From assembly GCA_029249225.1 (NCBI GenBank), contig JAQWHT010000074.1, positions 1 to 39,990 of the forward strand: a stretch of DNA of 39,990 bases. The letters run 5' to 3'. The notes under the pieces are model-generated. The model saw only the letters and a program-made list of their open reading frames with translations, ran no database searches and had not been told where the DNA came from. Within the stretch, counting starts at the first letter, position 1. Each line of letters opens with the position of its first letter. Source of the stretch: Flavobacteriaceae bacterium. Its GTDB lineage: Bacteria > Bacteroidota > Bacteroidia > Flavobacteriales > Flavobacteriaceae. Positions 25,425 to 32,883 of the stretch are shown here, piece after piece. The position numbers and the translations under genes were made by a program.

Positions 25425-26525
25425 ATGTCATCTACCACTCCATCAAACAGCGAACGTAAAATCATTCATGTTGACATGGATGCTTTTTATGCCTCAGTAG
25501 AGCAATTAGATCATCCTGAGTGGAGAGGTAAGGCACTTGCGGTAGGAGGTGGAGGCAATAGAGGCGTTGTAGCAGCAGCTAGTTATGAAGCTCGAAAATA
25601 CGGAGTTCGCAGCGCAATGAATGGAAGAAGAGCCAGGGCACTTTGTCCTCATTTGATCTTTGCTACCCCACGCTTTGAACGCTATAAAGAAATATCCGAG
25701 ACTATTAGAGCCATTTTTTTAGAATATACACCACTGGTAGAGCCATTGTCTTTAGACGAAGCCTATTTGGATGTTTCAGACTATCCCTCGGCAACCCTAG
25801 TGGCAGAAGAAATCCGAGAAAAAATTAATCAGCAAACTCAATTGACTGCTTCAGCTGGAATTTCGGTAAATAAATTTTTGGCTAAAATATCAAGTGATTG
25901 GAATAAGCCAAATGGACAAAAGACCCTGCCTCCAGAGGAAATTATACCCTTTCTAGAATGTTTGGATGTAAAAAAATTCCATGGTATTGGAAAAAAAACA
26001 AAACTCAAAATGTATCATTTAGGGATATACACAGGAAAAGATCTCAAGGGACGCTCGATTTCTTTTTTAACTGAGCATTTCGGAAAAGCAGGACTATATT
26101 ATTTTAATGTGGTACGCGGTATACATAACAGTCCTGTCAAACCCCACAGAACTCCTAAATCAGTTGGAATTGAAAGGACCTTTAGTTCAAATTTGAGTAG
26201 CGAACTTTTTTTGGAAGAAAAACTCAAAGATCTGGCAGAAAATCTTGAAAAAAGACTCAAGAAAAATAAGGTAGCAGGAAAAAGTCTAACATTAAAAATT
26301 AAATACAGTGACTTTATTCAGCAGACGAGAAGTAAGACAGGAAAACTTTATCTCTCAACAAAAGACCTGATTCTTGAAGAAGCTAAAACCCTTTTATATC
26401 AAGAGAAGCTTCTTAATTCGGTTCGTCTTATTGGAATATCGTTATCGAATTTAAACACCAAGCAAATAAGTAAAAAGCCGAAGAAAGAATTACCAAATAA
26501 TGAGCAATTGAGCCTTCCTTTTTAG
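25425..26525 (+). CDS. dinB: DNA polymerase IV (Y family)
   Basis: The 366-residue polymerase carries the catalytic signatures HVDMDAFYASVEQ (metal ligands D17 and, nearby, D19) and SLDEAYLDVS near residue 110 (Asp-Glu pair). A helix-hairpin-helix segment (FHGIGKKTKLKMYHLGI) lies near 185, and a little-finger domain follows (SVGIERTF). The C-terminal end, EQLSLPF, is a textbook beta-clamp-binding QLxLPF motif. It is an error-prone translesion enzyme. A purine-rich AGGGAG sequence 10-16 bases before the ATG is an unusual Shine-Dalgarno-like site for this lineage. It converges on pyk with a four-base overlap. Confidence 0.95.
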   Translation: MSSTTPSNSERKIIHVDMDAFYASVEQLDHPEWRGKALAVGGGGNRGVVAAASYEARKYGVRSAMNGRRARALCPHLIFATPRFERYKEISETIRAIFLEYTPLVEPLSLDEAYLDVSDYPSATLVAEEIREKINQQTQLTASAGISVNKFLAKISSDWNKPNGQKTLPPEEIIPFLECLDVKKFHGIGKKTKLKMYHLGIYTGKDLKGRSISFLTEHFGKAGLYYFNVVRGIHNSPVKPHRTPKSVGIERTFSSNLSSELFLEEKLKDLAENLEKRLKKNKVAGKSLTLKIKYSDFIQQTRSKTGKLYLSTKDLILEEAKTLLYQEKLLNSVRLIGISLSNLNTKQISKKPKKELPNNEQLSLPF

Positions 26526-27952
26526 ATGATAGATACACGAAGAGTATTGACCATTCCTTTCGACTCAATCGGCATGGCAGTTAGGTTAACAAGCATGTCT
26601 TCTTTTTCTACATAACCCATTTCCAAAGCGATTTCATTGATTTCTTCAACGGTCTTATCTGTACTATTCAAGTTGTTGTAATAAAAAGCCTTTACCCCCC
26701 AAAGCAGATTTAACTGATTTAAAATTCTTTTGTTAGATGTATAAACTAAAACGTGAGCTTGTGGTCTCCAGGCTGAAATTTGATAGGCAGTGTAGCCACT
26801 ATTGGTTAAAGTACAAATTGCTTTAGCTTCTATGTCATTAGCTAAGTGGGCTGCATGATAGCAAATTGATTTAGTGATAAATCGTTTTGTTCGTATGGTA
26901 GGAGGTGCATGCGGAACCTCGATCAATTCTGAATTTTCAACTGCAGTTAATATATTGGACATAGTGTTAATAACTTCTACAGGATATTTTCCAACTGAGG
27001 TTTCGCCTGAAAGCATCACTGCGTCAGCACCGTCCATTACAGAGTTTGCCACATCGTTAACTTCCGCTCTAGTGGGAGTCAGACTCTCAATCATGGTCTC
27101 CATCATTTGTGTCGCTATAATGATAGGAATTCGAGCAGTTTTGGCCAAGAGGACTAACCTTTTTTGGATGAGTGGAACCTCTTGAGCAGGAACTTCAACA
27201 CCAAGATCACCTCTTGCGACCATTAATCCGTCACTGTAAGCAATTATTTTATCAATATTTTGAATAGCTTCAGGCTTTTCAATCTTTGAAATAATTGGAA
27301 TTTTCCTATCTGTGTGTTCAGCCATCAGCTTTTTTAAGTCGATTAAATCCTGACTAAAGCGAACAAATGAAAGTGCAATCCAATCCACGTCCTGTGTAAA
27401 AATAAATTTTGCGTCTTCTATATCTTTTTCAGTAAGAGCCGGAAGTGAAATATTTGTATTTGGTAGGTTTACACCTTTGTTTGATTTAAATGCCCCCCCC
27501 TGAATCACGATGGCTTCTACTTCATTTTCATTATTGGTCTTAGTTACCTCAAAAATTAATTTACCATCATCCAAAAGAATACGTTCTCCTTTAGAGACAT
27601 CTTTTGGGAAGTTTTGGTAATTCATGTATGCCTTTTGAGCATTTCCTACAAAAGAATTTTCAGTTGAAAAGAGAATACGATCTCCAGGATTAACAACTAC
27701 CCCTTCTTCAATTTTCCCTACTCTTAACTTGGGCCCTTGGAGATCGCCCAAAATTGCAGTATTGGTATTTAGTTTTTCATCTACTTTACGAATCATTTGG
27801 ATTCTTTCAGTGACGTCATTGTAATCTGCGTGAGAAAAATTGACTCGAAACACATTTACTCCTGCCAAAATCATTTGTTCAATAACTTCTTCTGAGGAGG
27901 TTGCAGGACCAAGTGTGGCTACAATTTTAGTTTTTTTGATAGTATTCATCAA
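26522..27952 (-). CDS. pyk: Pyruvate kinase
   Basis: The 476-residue enzyme is complete. Landmarks are KIVATLGPATSS at the N-terminus, the substrate-binding RVNFSHA near 36, GDLQGPKLRVG near 72, IISKIEKPEAIQNID (catalytic Lys) near 222 and MVARGDLGVEVP near 246. The ADVMLSGETSVGKYP stretch (here ADAVMLSGETSVGKYP) follows near 306. It converts PEP and ADP to pyruvate and ATP in glycolysis. The start overlaps the stop of the IPExxxVDY gene by four bases, continuing a chain rnc-IPExxxVDY-pyk typical of Bacteroidota. Confidence 0.96.
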   Translation of the reverse strand: MMNTIKKTKIVATLGPATSSEEVIEQMILAGVNVFRVNFSHADYNDVTERIQMIRKVDEKLNTNTAILGDLQGPKLRVGKIEEGVVVNPGDRILFSTENSFVGNAQKAYMNYQNFPKDVSKGERILLDDGKLIFEVTKTNNENEVEAIVIQGGAFKSNKGVNLPNTNISLPALTEKDIEDAKFIFTQDVDWIALSFVRFSQDLIDLKKLMAEHTDRKIPIISKIEKPEAIQNIDKIIAYSDGLMVARGDLGVEVPAQEVPLIQKRLVLLAKTARIPIIIATQMMETMIESLTPTRAEVNDVANSVMDGADAVMLSGETSVGKYPVEVINTMSNILTAVENSELIEVPHAPPTIRTKRFITKSICYHAAHLANDIEAKAICTLTNSGYTAYQISAWRPQAHVLVYTSNKRILNQLNLLWGVKAFYYNNLNSTDKTVEEINEIALEMGYVEKEDMLVNLTAMPIESKGMVNTLRVSII

Positions 27953-28425
27953 TCAAATATTAAGTTCAATCGGTTTTTAATTTTATTTGAAGGGATCTCA
28001 TAAACCATAGCAGTTGCGCTCCACAAATTTAGTGGTTTGAAAAGTAATTGAATTGTTTCCAAATGGTTGGATTTAATAAAAAAGTCGACCTGTTTAAATT
28101 CAGTAATTAAAGATACTTCATTTCTTAAAGGGAGGTCAAATAAAGTGTTATTATTTGTGTTTTCTTGCTCGAGTTGCAGGAGGTACTTATTTGAGAAGAG
28201 TAAGGTATTCACGTCTATCAGATAATTTTCCCACTTAAATGAAGAAAAAGCAGCCTTATTGGTGTCTAGGGTGATGTCTTGATCTCGTTTGAATTTTGTT
28301 CGGCTAATTTGGTTCAAATAAAAGGCAATTTGAAAACCCTCTAAGCTGGAATGAATGGCAAGTAAATAGTCTTTTAGATCCTCTTCTTCATAAGTTAAAA
28401 GATGTACTTTATGCCCCTTTTTCAT
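27949..28425 (-). CDS. IPExxxVDY-family protein
   Basis: This 158-residue protein occupies the place of the Bacteroidota IPExxxVDY family, between rnc and pyk. Its N-terminal LLAIHSSLEGFQIAFYLNQ and SSFKWEN stretches fit the family, and residues 107-115 (ITEFKQVDF) align with the family motif with Pro replaced by Thr and the final Tyr by Phe. Function is unknown for the family. It overlaps both neighbours by four bases (ATGA-type), so expression with rnc and pyk appears tightly coupled. Confidence 0.8.
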   Translation of the reverse strand: MKKGHKVHLLTYEEEDLKDYLLAIHSSLEGFQIAFYLNQISRTKFKRDQDITLDTNKAAFSSFKWENYLIDVNTLLFSNKYLLQLEQENTNNNTLFDLPLRNEVSLITEFKQVDFFIKSNHLETIQLLFKPLNLWSATAMVYEIPSNKIKNRLNLIFD

Positions 28426-29159
28426 TCAGCTTTAGGAATTAATTTTAAAACTCTAACAGCAATTATAGCGGCTTTTTCCTCAGCTTTTTTCTTTGATACA
28501 CCTTTGGCCTTAGCGATACAATTATTTTCAAAAATAATTTGACAAGAATAATTAATCTTTGGATCTAGACCTTGGTCTTGGGTAGTCTTGAACTTAATTG
28601 GATTTTTGTTTTTTTGACTCCACTCTATTAGTAAGGCTTTATGACTAAGTACTATCGAATCCAATCCTTGCATGTTGACATAAGGGAGAATTATATTGTA
28701 GATCACATAGTCTTTCGTTTTTTTGTACCCTTTATCAATAAAAAGTGCACCAATGAGTGATTCTAGAAGGTTTCCGTGAATATCTTCTCCAAAATATTTG
28801 TGATGGTTAGCTATTTCAGCAATTTTCAGCAGGTCCATTTCTTTACCAATTTGGTTGAGTTTTGAACGACTTACAATTTTAGCCCGAAGCTTAGTGAGTG
28901 TTCCTTCTTTAGCAGAAGGGAAGAACTTGAATAGAAAGTCTGCAATTATAGAATTTAAAATCGCGTCTCCAAGAAATTCTAAACGCTCAAAATTTAAAGG
29001 GTTCCCGTCCTCAGTTTTTTGATTCACAGAACTGTGAGTAAAGGCCTCTTTGTAAAGTTTTTTTTTTTGAGTTTTTATATTCAGCTTTTTTTTAAGCTCA
29101 ACAAAAAAATTCCCGGATGTTTCCATTCGGGAATTTAATATGTAATCTATAATTTTCAC
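28422..29159 (-). CDS. rnc: Ribonuclease III
   Basis: The 245-residue enzyme has the RNase III signature FERLEFLGDAILN at residues 57-69 with the catalytic acidic residues, the second acidic site in HGNLLESLIGALFIDKG near 128-145 and a double-stranded RNA-binding domain at the C-terminus ending GVSKKKAEEKAAIIAVRVL. It processes rRNA and double-stranded RNA. It follows fabF by nine bases in the common acpP-fabF-rnc order. Confidence 0.95.
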   Translation of the reverse strand: MKIIDYILNSRMETSGNFFVELKKKLNIKTQKKKLYKEAFTHSSVNQKTEDGNPLNFERLEFLGDAILNSIIADFLFKFFPSAKEGTLTKLRAKIVSRSKLNQIGKEMDLLKIAEIANHHKYFGEDIHGNLLESLIGALFIDKGYKKTKDYVIYNIILPYVNMQGLDSIVLSHKALLIEWSQKNKNPIKFKTTQDQGLDPKINYSCQIIFENNCIAKAKGVSKKKAEEKAAIIAVRVLKLIPKAE

Positions 29160-29168
29160 ACCTTGAAG

Positions 29169-30419
29169 TTAAGGGATTTTTTTGAACAAAACACAAGCAT
29201 TATGCCCCCCAAATCCAAATGTATTTGAAAGAGCGACATTCACTGTTCTCTTTTGTGGTTTGTGAAATGTAAAATTGATGTTTTCATCAATTTCTTCATC
29301 AGGAGTTTGATGATTTATAGTAGGAGGAACTATATTGTGTTTCATAGCCATTATGGAGGCAATTGCTTCAATGGCTCCAGCAGCGCCTAGTAGATGCCCC
29401 GTCATTGATTTTGTAGAATTTATATTCATACTATAAGCGTGCTTTTTAAATACAGAGATAATAGCATTTGATTCTGCAATGTCACCCAGTGGTGTCGAAG
29501 TTCCATGCATATTTATGATGTCAACTTCTTCGGGTTTCAATTGTGCATCATGTAAACAATTTACCATGACTTTTATAGCGCCCAATCCTTCGGGATGCGG
29601 AGCAGTCATGTGATGTGCATCAGCCGAAAGGCCCCCACCAGCGAGTTCAGCGTAGATGGTTGCTCCTCGGGCAACAGCATGCTCATATGATTCTAAAATA
29701 AGTGCTCCTGCTCCTTCTCCTAAAACAAATCCGTCACGCTCCTTATCAAAGGGTCTTGAGGCTGTTTTAGGATCATCATTTCGCTTAGAAAGTGCATGCA
29801 TTGCATTGAACCCTCCGATTCCAGCTTTGGTTACAGCTGCCTCAGAACCCCCGGTAACGATAACATCTGCATAGCCCAATCGAATGTAATTTAGGGCATC
29901 TATCATTGCGTTTGATGAAGACGCACAAGCCGAGACCGTAGCAAAATTAGGTCCTCTAAAACCATATTTGATTGAAATTAGGCCTGGAGCAATATCAGCA
30001 ATCATTTTAGGGATAAAGAAGGGATTAAATCTTGGATTTTCATTCGAAGCTGCAAAATTAAGCACTTCGTTCTGAAAGGTTTCCAACCCACCTATACCTG
30101 CGCCCCATATTACACCAACGCGATCTTTATCTACGTCATCCAAAGCAAGGTTAGCATCTTCTATTGCTTCTGCAACAGATACCATTGCATATTGGGCAAA
30201 GCGATCAAACTTACGTGCTTCTTTACGATCCATATGATCCAGAGGATCAAAATTTTTCAGCTCACAAGCGAATTGTGTTTTGAATAATGTTGGATCAAAA
30301 TAAGTGATAGGAGCAGCACCACTACGACCAGCGAGTAAACCCTCCCAATATTCTGAGAGTGTATTACCTATCGGTGTAAGGGCTCCCAATCCGGTAACAA
30401 CTACACGTCTTGGCTCCAT
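29169..30419 (-). CDS. fabF: 3-oxoacyl-ACP synthase II
   Basis: The 416-residue condensing enzyme begins RRVVVTGLGALTPIG and has the full Cys-His-His triad: C165 in TVSACASSSNAM, the His in NMHGTSTPLGD near 305 and the His in MTGHLLGAAGAIE near 342, with the conserved Phe/Gly end NTFGFGGHNA near 400. It elongates acyl-ACP in type II fatty acid synthesis. It lies nine bases downstream of acpP, its acyl-carrier partner. Confidence 0.96.
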   Translation of the reverse strand: MEPRRVVVTGLGALTPIGNTLSEYWEGLLAGRSGAAPITYFDPTLFKTQFACELKNFDPLDHMDRKEARKFDRFAQYAMVSVAEAIEDANLALDDVDKDRVGVIWGAGIGGLETFQNEVLNFAASNENPRFNPFFIPKMIADIAPGLISIKYGFRGPNFATVSACASSSNAMIDALNYIRLGYADVIVTGGSEAAVTKAGIGGFNAMHALSKRNDDPKTASRPFDKERDGFVLGEGAGALILESYEHAVARGATIYAELAGGGLSADAHHMTAPHPEGLGAIKVMVNCLHDAQLKPEEVDIINMHGTSTPLGDIAESNAIISVFKKHAYSMNINSTKSMTGHLLGAAGAIEAIASIMAMKHNIVPPTINHQTPDEEIDENINFTFHKPQKRTVNVALSNTFGFGGHNACVLFKKIP

Positions 30420-30428
30420 AAGTTGAAA

Positions 30429-30662
30429 TTAGTCAGCTTGTTCAATAAATTGAATCGCTTGGCCAACCGTTGCAATGTTTTCTGCTTGGTCATCTGGAAT
30501 TTGAATATCAAATTCTTTTTCGAATTCCATGATTAACTCCACGGTATCCAATGAGTCTGCTCCTAAGTCATTAGTGAAACTTGCTTCAGCAACAACTTCG
30601 TTCTCGTCGACACCTAGTTTGTCAACTATGATGGCTTTTACTCTTGAGGAAATATCTGACAT
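30429..30662 (-). CDS. acpP: Acyl carrier protein
   Basis: The 77-residue acidic four-helix protein has the phosphopantetheine attachment serine S37 in [16 protein letters not shown]. Length and sequence are standard for AcpP, which carries growing acyl chains in fatty acid synthesis. It is the promoter-proximal gene of the acpP-fabF-rnc-IPExxxVDY-pyk string. Confidence 0.97.
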   Translation of the reverse strand: MSDISSRVKAIIVDKLGVDENEVVAEASFTNDLGADSLDTVELIMEFEKEFDIQIPDDQAENIATVGQAIQFIEQAD

Positions 30663-30690
30663 GATTTAGTTTAGTTAGATTTATCTTTAG

Positions 30691-30719
30691 CAAAAATATA
30701 AAACTTTGAAACATTACAA
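30691..30719 (-). promoter_or_regulatory. Promoter of the acpP-fabF-rnc-pyk string
   Basis: On the minus strand, ATTG with its TTG at 30719-30717 and TATTTTTG at 30698-30691 are separated by 18 bases, matching the Bacteroidota -33/-7 consensus closely. The acpP ATG at 30662 follows with a leader of roughly 20-25 bases. Confidence 0.6.
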
Positions 30720-30812
30720 TAAATTGGGATTGAATATTAAGTTCTATTTTTAGCTTCTTCCTTTTTATAGGAAGCGAATGTCTTATATTTACTGCAAATT
30801 AACCCTGTTTTC

Positions 30813-31394
30813 ATGACTAAAAGAATAATCTTATTTGCTTCGGGAAATGGCTCAAATGTGGAGAATATTTGCAACTTTTTTGAACAAAACCCTTCAGTCT
30901 CTATTGTAGGAGTGTTTACTAATAATCCAAAAGCGGGTGTAATTGAGCGTGCTAAACAGTTCAATGTGGAGGTTCATGTTTTCAATAAAAAAGATTTTAC
31001 TAAGGGTTATTTGCTAGAAAAGGTTGTTAAAATCAAACCCAAGCTGATCATTTTAGCAGGATTCCTGTGGAGAATTGGTGAAGATTGGGTTAAAGCTTTT
31101 CCTAAACAAATAATTAATATACACCCTGCTCTTTTACCTAAATACGGGGGTAAAGGGATGTATGGCGAACACGTTCATCATGCTGTTAAAGCAAATAAGG
31201 AGTCTGAAACAGGAATTACGATTCATTATGTAAATGAGAATTATGACGAAGGAGCTATTGTTTTTCAAAAGAAAGTAGTTTTGACTGAAAATAATTCAGT
31301 AGCTCAAATAGCTGCAAAGGTTCACGAGTTAGAATATCGTTATTTCCCAGAGATTATTGCACAACTGTTGGAGGAAGTCCCAAATGAAGTCTAA
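30813..31394 (+). CDS. purN: Phosphoribosylglycinamide formyltransferase
   Basis: The 193-residue enzyme has the phosphate-binding loop ASGNGSNVENI near residues 9-19 and the catalytic set N102, H104 and D145: INIHPALLPKYGGKGMYG and ENYDEGAIVFQ. It transfers a formyl group from 10-formyl-THF to GAR in purine synthesis. It is the first gene of purN-rnhA and close to a PurF homologue downstream. The rnhA start lies inside its last four codons. Confidence 0.95.
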   Translation: MTKRIILFASGNGSNVENICNFFEQNPSVSIVGVFTNNPKAGVIERAKQFNVEVHVFNKKDFTKGYLLEKVVKIKPKLIILAGFLWRIGEDWVKAFPKQIINIHPALLPKYGGKGMYGEHVHHAVKANKESETGITIHYVNENYDEGAIVFQKKVVLTENNSVAQIAAKVHELEYRYFPEIIAQLLEEVPNEV

Positions 31395-31866
31395 AACAGT
31401 GTATCTCTATACCGACGGTTCATCCCTAGGTAATCCTGGGCCTGGCGGATTTGGGCTTATACTTGAATGGGCTGGAATGTCCTATATTAAAGAGTTTTCT
31501 CAAGGCTTTGTAAAAACCACCAATAACAGAATGGAATTACTAGCCGTGATTGTGGGTTTAGAAATGCTTAAAAAGAATTCAATGGAGGTTGTTGTGTACT
31601 CTGACTCAAAATATGTGGTGGATTCAGTTGAAAAAAAATGGGTATTTGGTTGGGAGAAAAAAAATTTTAAGGATAAAAAAAATTCTGATCTGTGGAAAAG
31701 GTTCTTAGCTGTATATAGGAATCACACTGTTCATTTTCAATGGGTAAAAGGCCATAATCAGCACCCACAAAATGAACGATGTGATCAATTAGCAGTTCAG
31801 GCTGCAAAAGGCAAAAATTTGATATCAGATGCTTTTTTTGAACAAATTGATCGGCAAAAAACTTAA
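31384..31866 (+). CDS. rnhA: Ribonuclease H I
   Basis: Starting at ATG 31384 the protein is 160 residues and opens with the first RNase H strand YLYTDGSSLGNPGPGG. The four acidic residues are D11, E51 (NNRMELLAV), D74 (VVYSDSKYVV) and D134 (ERCDQLA), with the catalytic-loop His in WVKGHNQHP at about 124. A frame extension upstream to 31357 overlaps purN and adds non-homologous residues, so it is rejected. It removes RNA from RNA-DNA hybrids. It overlaps purN by 11 bases. Confidence 0.94.
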   Translation: MKSKTVYLYTDGSSLGNPGPGGFGLILEWAGMSYIKEFSQGFVKTTNNRMELLAVIVGLEMLKKNSMEVVVYSDSKYVVDSVEKKWVFGWEKKNFKDKKNSDLWKRFLAVYRNHTVHFQWVKGHNQHPQNERCDQLAVQAAKGKNLISDAFFEQIDRQKT

Positions 31867-31934
31867 GGCATCTTCTTTGTTGATTTTTGATGATAAATGT
31901 TTTAAATAAAAACAAAAAGGCATCAAGAGTTTTT

Positions 31935-31942
31935 TACTTTTG
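31935..31942 (+). promoter_or_regulatory. -7 element four bases before the PfkB start
   Basis: TACTTTTG matches TAnnTTTG and is followed after four bases by the ATG at 31947. No clear -33 TTTG is present at usual spacing. It supports the start choice for the kinase and is a candidate leaderless start. Confidence 0.4.
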
Positions 31943-31946
31943 CAAT

Positions 31947-32876
31947 ATGAACAACAAACTTTTAGTCTTAGGCACTATGGCCTACGACGCAATTGAAACC
32001 CCTTTTGGAAAAACAGGTAAAATCCTCGGCGGTTGTGCCACTTACATCGGTCTTTCAGCTTCGCATTTTCAAACTGAATGTGGTTTAATCTCCATTATTG
32101 GCTCTGATTTTGAGGAGGAACACTTAAATCTTTTGAAATCTAAAAATCTTGATTTAGGAGGTGTTGACCAACTTGAAGGAGAAAAAACATTTTTTTGGAG
32201 TGGGAAGTATCATAATGACCTGAATACTAGAACGACTTTAGAGACTCAGCTTAATGTATTGACGAAGTTCAATCCTAAAGTTCCTGAAAATTTTAAAGAT
32301 GCGAGTATAGTCTTACTAGGAAACCTAGATCCAAATATTCAATTAGAAGTGCTAGACCAGATGCATAAAAAGCCGGAATTGGTCATAATGGACACGATGA
32401 ATTTTTGGATTGAAAGTTACCGGGATAAATTAGATGAACTCATCGGCAGAGTCGACGTCATTTCAATCAATGATGAGGAGGCCAGGCAAATTACTCAAAA
32501 ACACTCCCTAGTTGAAGCAGCTCAAGATCTACAGGCGATGGGTCCCAAATATGTTGTAATAAAAAAAGGAGAACACGGAGCCCTATTATTTAACGGGAAT
32601 GACATTTTCTGTGCGCCAGGATTACCCTTAGAGGAAGTATTTGATCCTACCGGAGCTGGAGATAGTTTTATTGGTGGATTCGCAGGGTATTTAGTACAAC
32701 AAAAAAAAATTAGTTTTGAAGCAATGAAAACTGCTGTAATTGTGGGATCTGCATTGGCATCTTTTACAGTACAAGAGTTTGGGACTTCAGCTTTAGAAAA
32801 AATGACTTTTGAGCAATTAGTTCAAAGAATACAAGCCTTTAAATCATTAACAGAATTTGAAATTGAACTAATATGA
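31947..32876 (+). CDS. PfkB-family carbohydrate kinase
   Basis: From ATG 31947 the protein has 309 residues and starts with the sugar-binding strand of the ribokinase fold (LLVLGTMAYDAIETPFGKTGKILGG). The PfkB signature 2 is FDPTGAGDSFIGGFAGYL near residues 232-249, with the catalytic Asp in GAGDSF. Upstream in-frame ATGs (31887) would place the -7 element inside the gene, so the shorter start is favoured. The sugar substrate is unknown. It sits seven bases before the long PurF homologue, an arrangement common in Flavobacteriia. Confidence 0.88.
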   Translation: MNNKLLVLGTMAYDAIETPFGKTGKILGGCATYIGLSASHFQTECGLISIIGSDFEEEHLNLLKSKNLDLGGVDQLEGEKTFFWSGKYHNDLNTRTTLETQLNVLTKFNPKVPENFKDASIVLLGNLDPNIQLEVLDQMHKKPELVIMDTMNFWIESYRDKLDELIGRVDVISINDEEARQITQKHSLVEAAQDLQAMGPKYVVIKKGEHGALLFNGNDIFCAPGLPLEEVFDPTGAGDSFIGGFAGYLVQQKKISFEAMKTAVIVGSALASFTVQEFGTSALEKMTFEQLVQRIQAFKSLTEFEIELI

Positions 32877-32883
32877 ATATCTG

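Noticed and set aside
26874-27185. A 103-codon plus-strand frame
   Set aside because: It is antisense to pyruvate kinase core motifs.
29656-29874. A 72-codon plus-strand frame rich in Ala, Pro and Ser
   Set aside because: It is antisense to the conserved fabF core.
30757-30774. A 6-bp hairpin (CTTCCT / AGGAAG) between acpP and purN
   Set aside because: It lies between divergent genes, has no T-tract and is too short to call as a terminator or regulator.
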